From NCBI RefSeq assembly GCF_003713065.1, contig NZ_CP033433.1, positions 1,461,001-1,525,000 on the forward strand: a stretch of 64,000 nucleotides of DNA. Direction: 5' to 3'. Position numbers and translations under genes: made by a program. Numbering within the stretch: the first letter of the stretch is position 1; every line of letters starts with the position of its first letter. The stretch is from Cohnella candidum (lineage in GTDB: Bacteria > Bacillota > Bacilli > Paenibacillales > Paenibacillaceae). Below the pieces are notes generated by a model, which was not told the origin of the DNA, did no database searches, and worked only from the letters and a program-made list of their open reading frames with translations. Of the stretch, positions 18,170 to 26,718 are shown piece after piece.

Positions 18170-18592
18170 CTTTTTCGTAAATTTCTGTGATGACCGGAAA
18201 AACCGATTAACTGCCCAGGAGACACCGTCTGAAACTGTGTGAAAAAGTTAGCTTAATTGGAGGAGTTATGCGGAATTTCCGGCTACCTGCTCCATGAAGT
18301 ACATTCAACTACCCTAGATGATCGGACTATCCGAATATCGTCACACAGAATTCGCGAATGTCGCGGTTTTTTTCTTACGTGAGGCGCGCTGCTGCGTTAT
18401 GAGAAGCCGGCTGGGTTAATATATTGTATTGCTCGCAATGTCTTACTTCATCGTAAAATGTCTCACGTGGGACTTTAGGTTTTAAGGACAATTGAACAGC
18501 AAGGGAGGTGGTACAGTTCCAACGACGAAAAACGCCGGTAAACTCGCAGTTAAAGCGTGGCGGCAGTACAAAAATGAGGAGGTTATTCGTTA
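18170..18592. other. Non-coding spacer before the GH64 gene
   Basis: No credible gene here. It holds a weak terminator-like hairpin (CGCGA-ATG-TCGCG then seven T residues, 18353-18373). It also holds two direct repeats AATGTCTTAC (18437-18446) and AATGTCTCAC (18457-18466) exactly 20 bases apart, the second overlapping a -10-like TAAAAT (18454-18459). The repeats may bind the regulator of the glucanase gene. The stretch around 18241-18300 resembles nothing I recognise. Confidence 0.4.
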
Positions 18593-20401
18593 ATGTCGAA
18601 AAAAGCGGCTCTGATGTGCCTCATCGTCAGCTTGTTCATGGCGTCGTTGTTTACCTTGAAAGTAAGCGCGGCGACCGATTATACGAACGGTGCGGAAACT
18701 TCCGGGACGACCGCGACGATCTGGTTCAAGTCGAACGTCAACACGTCTTGGGTAGACGTCCATTATCAGGTGAACTCGGGCGCGCAGCAAAACATCAGAA
18801 TGACCTATAACGCAAGCTTGGCGCGTTACGAGCAGAAAGTCACTCCGGTTTCCAACGGCCAAGTGATCACGTATTCTTTCACTTACAATAACGGGACTCC
18901 GGCCTATGATACGCCGTCTTTCAACTACACGGTCGGAAGCAGTACGGGAGGGGGCGCAACCGGCATCACGTCCGGCGCTACCTACAAACTGATCAATACG
19001 AACAGCGGAAAAGCGCTGGACGTTAACGCCGCGGGCACGGCGGACGGAACGAACGTGCAGATCTGGACGGATAACGGAACCGTCGCCCAGCAATGGAAAG
19101 TCACCGCGAATGCGGACGGCAGTTACACGCTCACGAATCCGAACAGCGGCAAAGCGCTCGATGTCAGCTCCTCGGGCACTGCGGACGGGACCAACGTACA
19201 GATCTGGACGCCGAACGGCTCCGGTGCGCAGAAGTGGCAAATCACCAAAAATGCGGACGGCAGTTACAAATTGATCAACACGAACAGCGGCAAAGCCTTG
19301 GATGTAAGCGGATCCGGTACGGCGGACGGCACGAACGTGCAAATTTGGACGGATAACGGATCTGGCGCGCAAAAATGGCAGTTCGTTCAGGTTACGGGCG
19401 GCGGAGGTGGAAGTACGGGTTCGATTTATTCCATCTCCGCGTCCTCGATTCCCGCACCGACCGGCAGCGGAGTCATGACCTTCAAGGTCATGAACGGTAC
19501 GAACGGCGCCTACGCGGACAACCAGATTTATTGGGGCGTAATCGGTAAAAATCCGGCAGCGAACGATCAGTGGAGCTATCTTGATCTTGCCGGGAATCTG
19601 CAGCCGATTTCCAACGCCTTGAACGACGCTCCGGGTCACCTGACCAAGAACGGGGTGAATTATGCGAACATCTATCACAAAGTCAGCGATGCCTCATGGG
19701 CCAGCCTGCCTAAAATCACGGCGGGGAGATTGTTTTTATGCCTCGGCACGCCTTGCTATATCAAAACGTTCGACACCGGATTCGCCGGGCCCAGTCTGAC
19801 GAATCCGACGGATCCGAACCGCGACGTGTATTTCGACTTCATCGAATTCACGGTCGACGCTGCCGGCTATCACGGCAATACGACGCGGGTCGACGGCTTC
19901 GGATTCCCGATCCAGCATCGTTTGATCAACAAGGCGGGCAATTTCGACCAAACGGTCGGGGAGCTCGAGTCCGAGACGAGGGCCGGCATTTTCACCAAGT
20001 ACAAAAACGAGGTTCCCTCGCAGTTCACTTCCTTGGCGACCGACCAAGCGCCTTATCGGATCGTCGCTCCGATTAACGGTTCCTTCGCTGCGGGAGGCCC
20101 GAACGCCAACTATTTCGCCGGCTACTCGAGCTTCTCGACGCAGGATATCCTGCGCTGCGACGGAAGCGTAACCAACGCGCAAACGTGCGCGGCCATCAAC
20201 CGCCACGTGTATACGGACAGCAACTGGAACATCGTCGGCAATTATTATAAAGCAGCCCCGGCGAACTACTACGCGAAGTTCTGGCATGACCACAGCATCA
20301 ACGGCTTGGCCTACGGCTTTGCTTATGATGACGTGAACGGCCAAGCGGCCTATCTGGAGATCGGCGATCCGAAAGGCGCGATCATCCGCGTCGGCTGGTA
20401 A
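18593..20401 (+). CDS. Secreted GH64 endo-beta-1,3-glucanase with CBM56-like and ricin-type lectin domains
   Basis: 602 residues. A signal peptide (1-27, ending VSA) precedes a CBM56-like beta-glucan-binding module (about 28-115). A ricin B/CBM13 lectin domain (about 127-265) follows, with three repeats of the GKALDV...TADGTNVQIW...QKW type. The C-terminal GH64 catalytic domain (about 275-602) resembles laminaripentaose-producing glucanase. The likely catalytic pair is Glu418 in FDFIEFT and Asp434 in TTRVDGFG; their 16-residue separation matches the Glu154/Asp170 spacing known for that enzyme. A GAGGAGG site precedes the ATG. The protein probably attacks fungal or plant beta-1,3-glucan outside the cell. 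It is a single gene closed by a strong terminator. Confidence 0.92.
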   Translation: MSKKAALMCLIVSLFMASLFTLKVSAATDYTNGAETSGTTATIWFKSNVNTSWVDVHYQVNSGAQQNIRMTYNASLARYEQKVTPVSNGQVITYSFTYNNGTPAYDTPSFNYTVGSSTGGGATGITSGATYKLINTNSGKALDVNAAGTADGTNVQIWTDNGTVAQQWKVTANADGSYTLTNPNSGKALDVSSSGTADGTNVQIWTPNGSGAQKWQITKNADGSYKLINTNSGKALDVSGSGTADGTNVQIWTDNGSGAQKWQFVQVTGGGGGSTGSIYSISASSIPAPTGSGVMTFKVMNGTNGAYADNQIYWGVIGKNPAANDQWSYLDLAGNLQPISNALNDAPGHLTKNGVNYANIYHKVSDASWASLPKITAGRLFLCLGTPCYIKTFDTGFAGPSLTNPTDPNRDVYFDFIEFTVDAAGYHGNTTRVDGFGFPIQHRLINKAGNFDQTVGELESETRAGIFTKYKNEVPSQFTSLATDQAPYRIVAPINGSFAAGGPNANYFAGYSSFSTQDILRCDGSVTNAQTCAAINRHVYTDSNWNIVGNYYKAAPANYYAKFWHDHSINGLAYGFAYDDVNGQAAYLEIGDPKGAIIRVGW

Positions 20402-20420
20402 GACGAATCATACCGCGAAG

Positions 20421-20447
20421 AGCCGCCCGAGAGGGCGGCTTTTCTTC
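20421..20447 (+). terminator. Terminator after the GH64 gene
   Basis: An 8-bp GC stem AGCCGCCC-GAGA-GGGCGGCT is followed by TTTTCTT. Confidence 0.85.
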
Positions 20448-20525
20448 ATGTCTGGCATGGAAACCCGAGGAATGGGGACGCTACTCAAACGAATCCGATT
20501 CGGAATGGCATGGAGGGAAGCACCG

Positions 20526-20870
20526 ATGAAATTTGTGTTGAAGTGGATCGTGAACGGGGCGATCGTCGTTTGTCTGCTGATGTATTACGCGCACGCGCGC
20601 TTTTGGGAGGCTGCCATTGCGGCTACGCTCCTTACGATAATCGCTTACTTCATCGGCGACCAGTTCATTCTGCGCAGAATGAACAATGCAGCCGCCACGG
20701 CCGCGGATGCGGTACTGGCAATCGTGTATTTGTGGATCGCCTCCTACGTTCGGGACTGGAACCTGGACGCGGGAGAGATACTTTGGATCGCCTTGATTCT
20801 CGGCATCGCGGAATGGTTAATGCACCGTTATCTTTTCGGTGTCGATTTCGAGGTTCAGGAAACCACCTAG
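20526..20870 (+). CDS. DUF2512 (YndM-like) membrane protein
   Basis: 114 residues with four hydrophobic segments, starting MKFVLKWIVNGAIVVCLLMYY. This matches the small DUF2512 family found in Bacillales. Function is unknown. The ATG at 20526 has GGAGGGA eight bases upstream; earlier in-frame ATGs overlap the preceding terminator. It stands alone between the glucanase terminator and the promoter of the ABC-F leader. Confidence 0.85.
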   Translation: MKFVLKWIVNGAIVVCLLMYYAHARFWEAAIAATLLTIIAYFIGDQFILRRMNNAAATAADAVLAIVYLWIASYVRDWNLDAGEILWIALILGIAEWLMHRYLFGVDFEVQETT

Positions 20871-20880
20871 TCCTCGCACC

Positions 20881-20909
20881 TTGCGTTTCCGGCCGGGATC
20901 GCATAAGAT
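20881..20909 (+). promoter_or_regulatory. Sigma A-type promoter of the ABC-F leader transcript
   Basis: TTGCGT (20881-20886), a 17-base spacer and TAAGAT (20904-20909) give a start near 20916. That leaves a leader of roughly 220 bases before the ABC-F gene. Confidence 0.6.
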
Positions 20910-20946
20910 AAACGCAATGATGATGGAAAGGGTGACCTTTAGTCCG

Positions 20947-20958
20947 ATGCGTAACTAA
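20947..20958 (+). CDS. Three-codon upstream ORF (Met-Arg-Asn) in the ABC-F leader
   Basis: ATG CGT AAC TAA follows the purine-rich GGAAAGGGTG. Very short translated ORFs in the leaders of antibiotic-resistance ABC-F genes act as ribosome-stalling sensors in ribosome-mediated attenuation; from memory Listeria lmo0919 and Bacillus vmlR are controlled this way. The downstream hairpins support that reading. Translation itself is inferred. Confidence 0.55.
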   Translation: MRN

Positions 20959-20971
20959 TCCTGTTTCGTGG

Positions 20972-20998
20972 AAATCGTGTATGACATGGCGATTTTTT
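20972..20998 (+). terminator. Early terminator-like hairpin in the ABC-F leader
   Basis: AAATCG and TGT pair with ACA and CGATTT across an ATG loop with a 3-base bulge, and the 3' arm runs into TTTTTT. It lies 14 bases after the upstream ORF stop, close enough for a stalled ribosome to affect it. Confidence 0.45.
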
Positions 20999-21099
20999 CC
21001 GGACGGGATACGTGCGCGAATTTTCGGGACTGGGCAGCTTTCCTTTCGGCCTTTTATGGCACAGGGAGTTCGCTTGTTTCTGTTCTAACGCGTCTTACG

Positions 21100-21135
21100 C
21101 CTCCTGTCCGGAAACCCCGGATAAGGAGGTTTTTT
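21100..21135 (+). promoter_or_regulatory. Attenuator hairpin sequestering the ABC-F ribosome site
   Basis: CCTCCT (21100-21105) pairs with AGGAGG (21124-21129), and TCCGG (21107-21111) pairs with CCGGA (21117-21121), followed by six T residues. It is both an intrinsic terminator and a mask for the AAGGAGG ribosome site. CAGGGAG at 21062-21068 could pair with CTCCTG (21101-21106) as an antiterminator. Confidence 0.7.
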
Positions 21136-21137
21136 CA

Positions 21138-22733
21138 TTGATCCTATTGGAAGCAAACGGAATTGAATTGTCGGTGGGAGACCGGAAGCTATTCTCCGCG
21201 GAGCGGCTGATCGTCCGGCAAGGAGACCGGATCGGACTCGTCGGAGCGAACGGCGCCGGAAAGACGACGCTGATGCAGGTATTGGCCGGTCGGCTGCAGC
21301 CGGATCAAGGAAGCGTGAACGCCGCCGTGCCGTGCGTCTTCGTTCCGCAAATGAAGCAGCACTCATCGCCTCTCAGCGGAGGCGAAGCGACTTGGAAACA
21401 GGTGGAGGCCGCTTTGCAGGAGAGCCCCGATATTCTGTTGGCGGACGAACCCACGATACACTTGGACATGGCGCACATCCGGGAGCTGGAGAAAAGACTA
21501 CGGCAACACGGCGGCGGCATGGTCATCATTTCGCATGACCGCGCGTTTCTGGACGGGATATGCACGCGGATTTGGTCCTTGGATAACGCGAGGGTGTCTG
21601 TGTACGAGGGGAATTACGCCGAATACGAGAAAATGAGGGACCTCGAAAAGCGGCAGCATGCTTTACGTTACGAAGCGTACACGGAGAAAAAGCGCCAGCT
21701 GGAAGAGGCTATCTCCGCGAAGACGCAGAAAGCCGCTGGCATGCTGAAGCCGCCCAAACGGATGAGCACCTCAGAATCCCGTTTGTACAAGGCCGGCAAA
21801 GGCGTATCGCAAAAAGGAGTACACCAAACGATCAAAGCGCTGGAAACGCGCGTGGAGAAGCTGGAAAAGGTGGAGAAACCCCGCGAGCTGCCGACAATCA
21901 AGCTGGGGATTCCCGGCGGCCGCGAATTCGTCAGCCCGACGGCCTTGCGGGTGGAGCGCTTGTCCGCTTCGTTCGGCGACCGAACGCTGTGGCGGGATGT
22001 CGGCTTCGCCCTCAAGAAAGGGAGCAAGACGGCGTTGATCGGAGCAAACGGTTCCGGCAAAACGACGCTCGTGAAACGGATCCTCGAGAGCGGGGAAGGC
22101 GTATTCCCGGCTCCCGGGGCGAAGATCGGCTACTTCAGCCAAAACCTGGACGTACTGAAGCCCGAGCGAAGCGTGCTCGAGAACGTCTCGGAGACCGCCG
22201 CCCATCCGGACGCCACGGTCCGGTTGGTTCTGGCGCGCTTGCTGTTCAGGGGAGACGACGTGTATAAGCCGGTCGGCGTCTTAAGCGGAGGAGAGCGGGT
22301 GAAGGCGGCTTTCGCCAAAATCTTTCTCGGCGAGATCAACATGCTGCTGATGGATGAACCGACGAGTTTCCTCGACATCCCGTCGATCGAGGCGTTGGAG
22401 GAGCTTCTCGCGGCATATGAAGGCACGCTGCTGTTCGTTTCCCACGACAGAAGGTTCGTCGAACGGGTGGCCGGCCAAGTGCTGGACGTGCGGAACGGAA
22501 CCGTCGCCTTTTTCGAGGGGCCGTTGACCGACTACCTATCCCGTTCGTCGCCTGCCGGACAGGGCAGGCCGGTGCTCGAGGAGGAGCTTTTGGCCCTGGA
22601 AATGGCCATGAGCGAAGTACTCGGCAAACTCGGTGCCCCGGGGTTAAAGGCTGCCGAAGCGGAAGAACTGGATGCCCGGTTCCGGATGCTGGTTCAACGA
22701 AGGAATGAACTCAAGAAAGCATTGCCGATGTAG
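21138..22733 (+). CDS. ABC-F family ATPase, probable antibiotic-resistance (ribosome protection) type
   Basis: 531 residues, two ATP-binding cassettes and no membrane segments. Walker A motifs are GANGAGKTT (about 36-44) and GANGSGKTT (about 302-310). Signatures LSGGE and Walker B DEPT-x-x-LD/DEPTSFLD occur in both halves, with His switch SHDR. A charged linker (about 160-265) would reach the ribosomal peptidyl-transferase region. The first cassette is unusually short between Walker A and signature, as in Vga/VmlR-type proteins. Family members displace pleuromutilins, lincosamides and streptogramins from ribosomes. The TTG start at 21138 uses the AAGGAGG within the attenuator; an upstream in-frame start at 21012 has no ribosome site. 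Exact drug spectrum cannot be read. Confidence 0.88.
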   Translation: MILLEANGIELSVGDRKLFSAERLIVRQGDRIGLVGANGAGKTTLMQVLAGRLQPDQGSVNAAVPCVFVPQMKQHSSPLSGGEATWKQVEAALQESPDILLADEPTIHLDMAHIRELEKRLRQHGGGMVIISHDRAFLDGICTRIWSLDNARVSVYEGNYAEYEKMRDLEKRQHALRYEAYTEKKRQLEEAISAKTQKAAGMLKPPKRMSTSESRLYKAGKGVSQKGVHQTIKALETRVEKLEKVEKPRELPTIKLGIPGGREFVSPTALRVERLSASFGDRTLWRDVGFALKKGSKTALIGANGSGKTTLVKRILESGEGVFPAPGAKIGYFSQNLDVLKPERSVLENVSETAAHPDATVRLVLARLLFRGDDVYKPVGVLSGGERVKAAFAKIFLGEINMLLMDEPTSFLDIPSIEALEELLAAYEGTLLFVSHDRRFVERVAGQVLDVRNGTVAFFEGPLTDYLSRSSPAGQGRPVLEEELLALEMAMSEVLGKLGAPGLKAAEAEELDARFRMLVQRRNELKKALPM

Positions 22734-22784
22734 AATGGGTATAATACGGGAGTGCAGAATAATCAGGAAAGAATGGGAGATGCG

Positions 22785-24239
22785 ATGACCGAACCGGGAT
22801 GGAATTTCGACAACAGCTACGCCCGATTGCCGGATTCCTTTTACGCGAGCTTAAATCCTTCGGCCGTGCGATCACCGGCGTTGGTCGTGCTGAATGAGCC
22901 ATTGGCGAAGTCCTTGGGACTGAACGCCGAAGCGCTCCGAAGCGAGGAGAGCATAGCCGTTTTCGCGGGGAACCGGGTGCCCGAAGGCGCATCGCCGCTT
23001 GCGCAAGCGTACGCGGCGCATCAGTTCGGCCATTTCACGATGCTCGGGGACGGTCGCGCGATCCTGCTCGGCGAGCAGATCACGCCGCAAGGCCGGCGCT
23101 TCGACGTCCAGCTCAAGGGATCGGGCAGGACGCCGTATTCCCGCGGAGGAGACGGACGCGCGGCGCTGGGACCGATGCTGAGAGAATACATCATCAGCGA
23201 AGCGATGCATGCGCTGGGCATTCCGACGACCCGCAGCCTGGCGGTCGTGACGACAGGCGAGGCCGTGTACCGCGAAACCGAGCTGCCGGGAGCGGTGCTG
23301 ACGCGCGTGGCGGCAAGCCATATTCGCGTGGGCACTTTCCAATACGCGGCGAATTTTCGGTCGAAGGATGAACTCCGGCTTTTGGCGGATTATACGATTC
23401 AAAGACATGATCCCGGCGCTAAAGACGAGGAGAATCCGTACCTCGCCCTGCTTAGGGGAGTGATCCGGCGTCAGGCGGCGCTGATCGCGAAATGGCAGCT
23501 CGTCGGTTTCATCCACGGGGTCATGAACACGGATAACATGGCGCTGAGCGGAGAGACGATCGATTACGGTCCTTGCGCGTTCATGGATACGTACGACCCG
23601 TCGACGGTATTCAGTTCCATCGACAGGAACGAGCGTTACGCTTACGGCAATCAACCCGGGATCGCGGCTTGGAACCTCGCGAGGTTCGCGGAAACCCTTG
23701 TTCCTCTGCTTCATGGAGAGGAAGACGAAGCGGTCAAGCTGGCACAGGCGGCGATTGAAGAGTTTCCGGCGTCGTATCGGAACGAATGGCTCTCCGGCAT
23801 TCGAGCTAAACTCGGACTGTCCAACGAAGAGGACCAGGATGATTCCCTGGCCATCGACCTGCTCGAGCTGATGCAGAAGTACCAGGCGGACTACACCCGC
23901 ACCTTTGCCGCACTTACTTTGGATACAGTCGATAATGCCATTCTCTTCGAAACGGAAGATTTCGCGGCGTGGAAGCGGAGATGGCAGGACAGACGCGGCA
24001 GGCAGGCGGAATCCGAAAGCGATTCGCGGGAACGAATGAAGAGAAGCAATCCGGCCGTCATCCCCCGCAACCACCGCGTGGAAGAAGCGCTGGAAGCAGC
24101 GGTAGAAGGAGATCTTAGCGTCATGGGACGGCTGCTTAAGGCACTGGCGGACCCTTATTCCCATTCGCCTGAGCAAGCGGAATATGCCGAGCTGCCGAAA
24201 CCGACGTCCCGTCCTTATCGCACGTTCTGCGGAACGTGA
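22785..24239 (+). CDS. selO: SelO-family protein adenylyltransferase (YdiU)
   Basis: 484 residues, a pseudokinase-fold enzyme that transfers AMP to Ser/Thr/Tyr of target proteins, linked to redox stress in bacteria. The conserved blocks are [11 protein letters not shown] at the N-terminus, [40 protein letters not shown], and the catalytic region [21 protein letters not shown] chose the ATG at 22785 with GGGAGA six bases upstream, because a TATAAT at 22740-22745 implies a start of transcription after an earlier GTG at 22752. A terminator follows the stop. At about 484 residues it is a typical Firmicute length; Cys-rich tails of eukaryotic SelO are absent. Confidence 0.93.
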   Translation: MTEPGWNFDNSYARLPDSFYASLNPSAVRSPALVVLNEPLAKSLGLNAEALRSEESIAVFAGNRVPEGASPLAQAYAAHQFGHFTMLGDGRAILLGEQITPQGRRFDVQLKGSGRTPYSRGGDGRAALGPMLREYIISEAMHALGIPTTRSLAVVTTGEAVYRETELPGAVLTRVAASHIRVGTFQYAANFRSKDELRLLADYTIQRHDPGAKDEENPYLALLRGVIRRQAALIAKWQLVGFIHGVMNTDNMALSGETIDYGPCAFMDTYDPSTVFSSIDRNERYAYGNQPGIAAWNLARFAETLVPLLHGEEDEAVKLAQAAIEEFPASYRNEWLSGIRAKLGLSNEEDQDDSLAIDLLELMQKYQADYTRTFAALTLDTVDNAILFETEDFAAWKRRWQDRRGRQAESESDSRERMKRSNPAVIPRNHRVEEALEAAVEGDLSVMGRLLKALADPYSHSPEQAEYAELPKPTSRPYRTFCGT

Positions 24240-24255
24240 CATCTTGAACGAACGA

Positions 24256-24292
24256 ACGACCCTCTGCTCACTCAAGCAAAGGGTCGTTTTTT
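24256..24292 (+). terminator. Terminator after selO
   Basis: ACGACCCT pairs with AGGGTCGT, with an inner TGCT/AGCA helix, followed by TTTTTT. Confidence 0.85.
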
Positions 24293-24406
24293 CGCGCGGC
24301 GGAGATAATCGATGGATAACGGCGTTAAAAATAAGAGTCGGATGCATGTAAGCGTTATTTCCATCAGCCAGGCTTTACGGTCACCGTTGGCATTCTTTAA
24401 CGGCGA

Positions 24407-24435
24407 TTGGCTTACGGTCAGACGCGCTGTATGAT
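24407..24435 (+). promoter_or_regulatory. Sigma A-type promoter of kimA
   Basis: TTGGCT (24407-24412), 17 bases, TATGAT (24430-24435). The implied start near 24442 lies just before the riboswitch. The stretch from 24293 to 24406 shows no gene. Confidence 0.6.
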
Positions 24436-24458
24436 CAATGCGTTGGCGATATGCGACA

Positions 24459-24594
24459 ACACGCTGAGTTTCCGGAAGGAAAACGGGGGAACCATCCGCG
24501 GCGGGCGACCGGCGCAAGGGGTGAATCCGCGGCAACACGCCGCGGTAGGGCGAATCTCTGCGCCCGAATCCGACAGCTAACCCCGTAAGCGTCA
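24459..24594 (+). ncRNA. c-di-AMP riboswitch (ydaO-yuaA type)
   Basis: The conserved core is readable in order: ACGCTGAG, ACGGGGGAACC, AAGGGGTGAATCC, GCAAC, GTAGGGCGAATC, CGCCCGAATCCGACAGCTAA and CCCCGTAAGCGT. The outer ACGCT/AGCGT arms form the closing stem. This matches the ydaO class, which binds c-di-AMP and turns expression off. A terminator at 24623 forms the expression platform, and the gene controlled is the potassium importer kimA, a known target. c-di-AMP rises with potassium, giving negative feedback. Confidence 0.95.
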
Positions 24595-24622
24595 TCGGAG
24601 AGTGAAACGGCTGAGGTCCATG

Positions 24623-24653
24623 AGCCGCGGAGCGCATCTCCGCGGCTTTTTTG
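24623..24653 (+). terminator. Riboswitch-controlled terminator of kimA
   Basis: A perfect 10-bp stem AGCCGCGGAG/CTCCGCGGCT with a 5-base loop is followed by TTTTT. It is the OFF-state expression platform of the c-di-AMP riboswitch and lies 77 bases before the start codon. Confidence 0.88.
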
Positions 24654-24729
24654 TATTGTAAGAAACGGCAAGGCAGAAAATACTTAGGGAACGCACGGAG
24701 AGATCAGACAGAATGGACGGTGAGTCGGC

Positions 24730-26556
24730 GTGGTCAGCAAACTAAAACGTATCCTGCTCGGGCGTCCGCTGAAATCGACGGAATTAGGGGAACAGAAACT
24801 TCGCAAAACCAAAGCGTTAGCCATTTTATCATCCGATGCCTTGTCGTCCGTCGCGTACGGCCCGGAACAAATTTTGCTCGTTCTGGTCACGGTCAGCGCC
24901 GCGGCCTTCTGGTATTCGATCCCGATCGGGATCGGCGTGTTGGTCTTGCTGCTCGCGCTCATCTTGTCTTATCGCCAAATCATTTACGCATACTCTCGGG
25001 GCGGCGGTGCTTACGTCGTATCGAAAGAAAACCTCGGCCTGTCCTACGGATTGGTCGCCGGCGGGTCCTTGCTGGTGGATTATATCCTCACCGTGGCGGT
25101 AAGCGTATCGGCAGGCACCGACGCGATCACTTCGGCGTTCCCCAGCTTGCATGAGCATAAAGTATCGATTGCCGTCGTGTTCGTCATCTTCATTACGATT
25201 CTGAATTTAAGGGGCGTTACGGAGTCCGCTTCGGTTCTGGCTTATCCCGTTTATTTGTTCGTGCTGGCGCTTTTCATCCTGATCGCGGTCGGGCTGTACG
25301 ATATCGCGACGGGCAAGATCCCGCCGGAATCGCATACCGCGATCGGTACGCCGGTGGCCGGGATCAGCCTGTTCCTGCTGCTGCGCGCGTTCGCTTCCGG
25401 AAGCTCGGCCTTGACGGGTGTCGAGGCTATATCCAACGCGATACCGAACTTCAAGGATCCCGCGCCGCGCAATGCGTCCAGAACGCTGATGGCGATGGGA
25501 TTGCTGCTGGCCGTTCTGTTTTCCGGGATCGTCTTCCTCGCCTACTACTACGGCGTAACTCCGAAAGCGCAAGTGACGGTTGTCTCGCAAATCGCGGAGA
25601 TGACGTTCGGACGCCATTTTATGTACTACTTCATTCAAGGCACGACGGCATTGATTCTTATCCTGGCCGCGAATACGGGTTATTCCGCGTTTCCGCTGCT
25701 CGCCGTGAACCTCGCCAAGGATAAATTCATCCCCCGCATGTTCACGGTAAGGGGCGACCGGCTGGGCTATTCCAACGGCATCATCATTCTCGGCATTTTA
25801 TCGATCCTGCTGATCGTCGTTTTCGGCGGGGAAACCGAGCAGCTCATTCCGCTGTATGCGGTCGGCGTGTTCATTCCGTTTACGCTCTCCCAGACCGGCA
25901 TGATCGTCAAATGGTTCCGCCAAAAGCCGCCGGGATGGCTGCCGAAGCTTCTGATCAACTTAACGGGCGCCCTGATCAGCTTCATCGTGTCGATGATGTT
26001 CTTCATCACGAAGTTTTCGCAGGTGTGGCCCGTGCTCGTGTTCCTGCCGGCGATCATTTATTTGTTCCATCGGATCAAAAAGCATTACGAAGACGTCGGA
26101 GAGCAGTTGAGACTGGCCACCTGCGAACCGGTGGCGCCGATCCAAGGGAACGTCATTATCGTGCCGGTATCCGGCATCACGCACGTCGTCGAGCATTCCT
26201 TGAACTATGCGCAGTCCTTGAAGGCCGAACAGATCATCGCCGTTTACGTTCCTTTCGAAAGGGACGAGGAGATGCGGTTCGAGGAAAAATGGTCCAAATG
26301 GAAGCCGGAGGTCCGGTTGGTGACGCTGCATTCCCCTTATCGGAGCATCATCCAGCCGCTCATGCGCTTCATCGATTCCGTTCAGCGCAAGGCGAACGAT
26401 GCGCATTATCAGGTGACGGTGATCATCCCTCAGTTCATCCCTAAGAAGGGCTGGCACAACATCCTGCATAACCAGACGAGCTTGATGATCCGCACGCGGC
26501 TGTTGTTCCGCAAAGACGTCATCGTGACGACGGTGCCTTATCATTTGAAGAAATAG
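24730..26556 (+). CDS. kimA: High-affinity potassium importer KimA (APC family, YdaO)
   Basis: 608 residues, matching Bacillus KimA in length. About twelve membrane segments (residues 30-460) precede a cytosolic USP-like domain (about 470-608). The family N-terminus is clear: LGEQKLRKTKALAILSSDAL and SSVAYGPEQILL. KimA takes up potassium with protons and is inhibited by c-di-AMP binding to its cytosolic dimer, in addition to the riboswitch upstream. The start is GTG with a modest GGACGGTGAG site. Annotation pipelines often call it an amino-acid permease; the riboswitch and the N-terminal match make potassium transport more likely. Confidence 0.92.
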   Translation: MVSKLKRILLGRPLKSTELGEQKLRKTKALAILSSDALSSVAYGPEQILLVLVTVSAAAFWYSIPIGIGVLVLLLALILSYRQIIYAYSRGGGAYVVSKENLGLSYGLVAGGSLLVDYILTVAVSVSAGTDAITSAFPSLHEHKVSIAVVFVIFITILNLRGVTESASVLAYPVYLFVLALFILIAVGLYDIATGKIPPESHTAIGTPVAGISLFLLLRAFASGSSALTGVEAISNAIPNFKDPAPRNASRTLMAMGLLLAVLFSGIVFLAYYYGVTPKAQVTVVSQIAEMTFGRHFMYYFIQGTTALILILAANTGYSAFPLLAVNLAKDKFIPRMFTVRGDRLGYSNGIIILGILSILLIVVFGGETEQLIPLYAVGVFIPFTLSQTGMIVKWFRQKPPGWLPKLLINLTGALISFIVSMMFFITKFSQVWPVLVFLPAIIYLFHRIKKHYEDVGEQLRLATCEPVAPIQGNVIIVPVSGITHVVEHSLNYAQSLKAEQIIAVYVPFERDEEMRFEEKWSKWKPEVRLVTLHSPYRSIIQPLMRFIDSVQRKANDAHYQVTVIIPQFIPKKGWHNILHNQTSLMIRTRLLFRKDVIVTTVPYHLKK

Positions 26557-26580
26557 CGGGAGGCCGCGGCGCCTCAGTGT

Positions 26581-26613
26581 GCGAAAGGAATCGGCGGATT
26601 CCTTTCGCTTTTT
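26581..26613 (+). terminator. Terminator after kimA
   Basis: A perfect 12-bp stem GCGAAAGGAATC/GATTCCTTTCGC with loop GGCG and five T residues. Confidence 0.92.
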
Positions 26614-26718
26614 ATATTTATTGGAGGAATCAGACAACCGCACACGCCTTCGGAACAAGCTTCGCATCAAATACCACAGAAGTCCGATGGACGAATCCAA
26701 ACCGAAGGGGATGCCGCC

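Noticed and set aside
18508-18592. c-di-GMP (GEMM) riboswitch or small ORF before the GH64 gene
   Set aside because: Some purine-rich and AAAGC-like words are present, but the conserved GEMM core order and stems are not. The short open frame overlaps the glucanase and has no family.
21012-21137. N-terminal extension of the ABC-F protein
   Set aside because: It lies in the attenuator leader, has no ribosome site, and family proteins begin near MILLEANGIEL.
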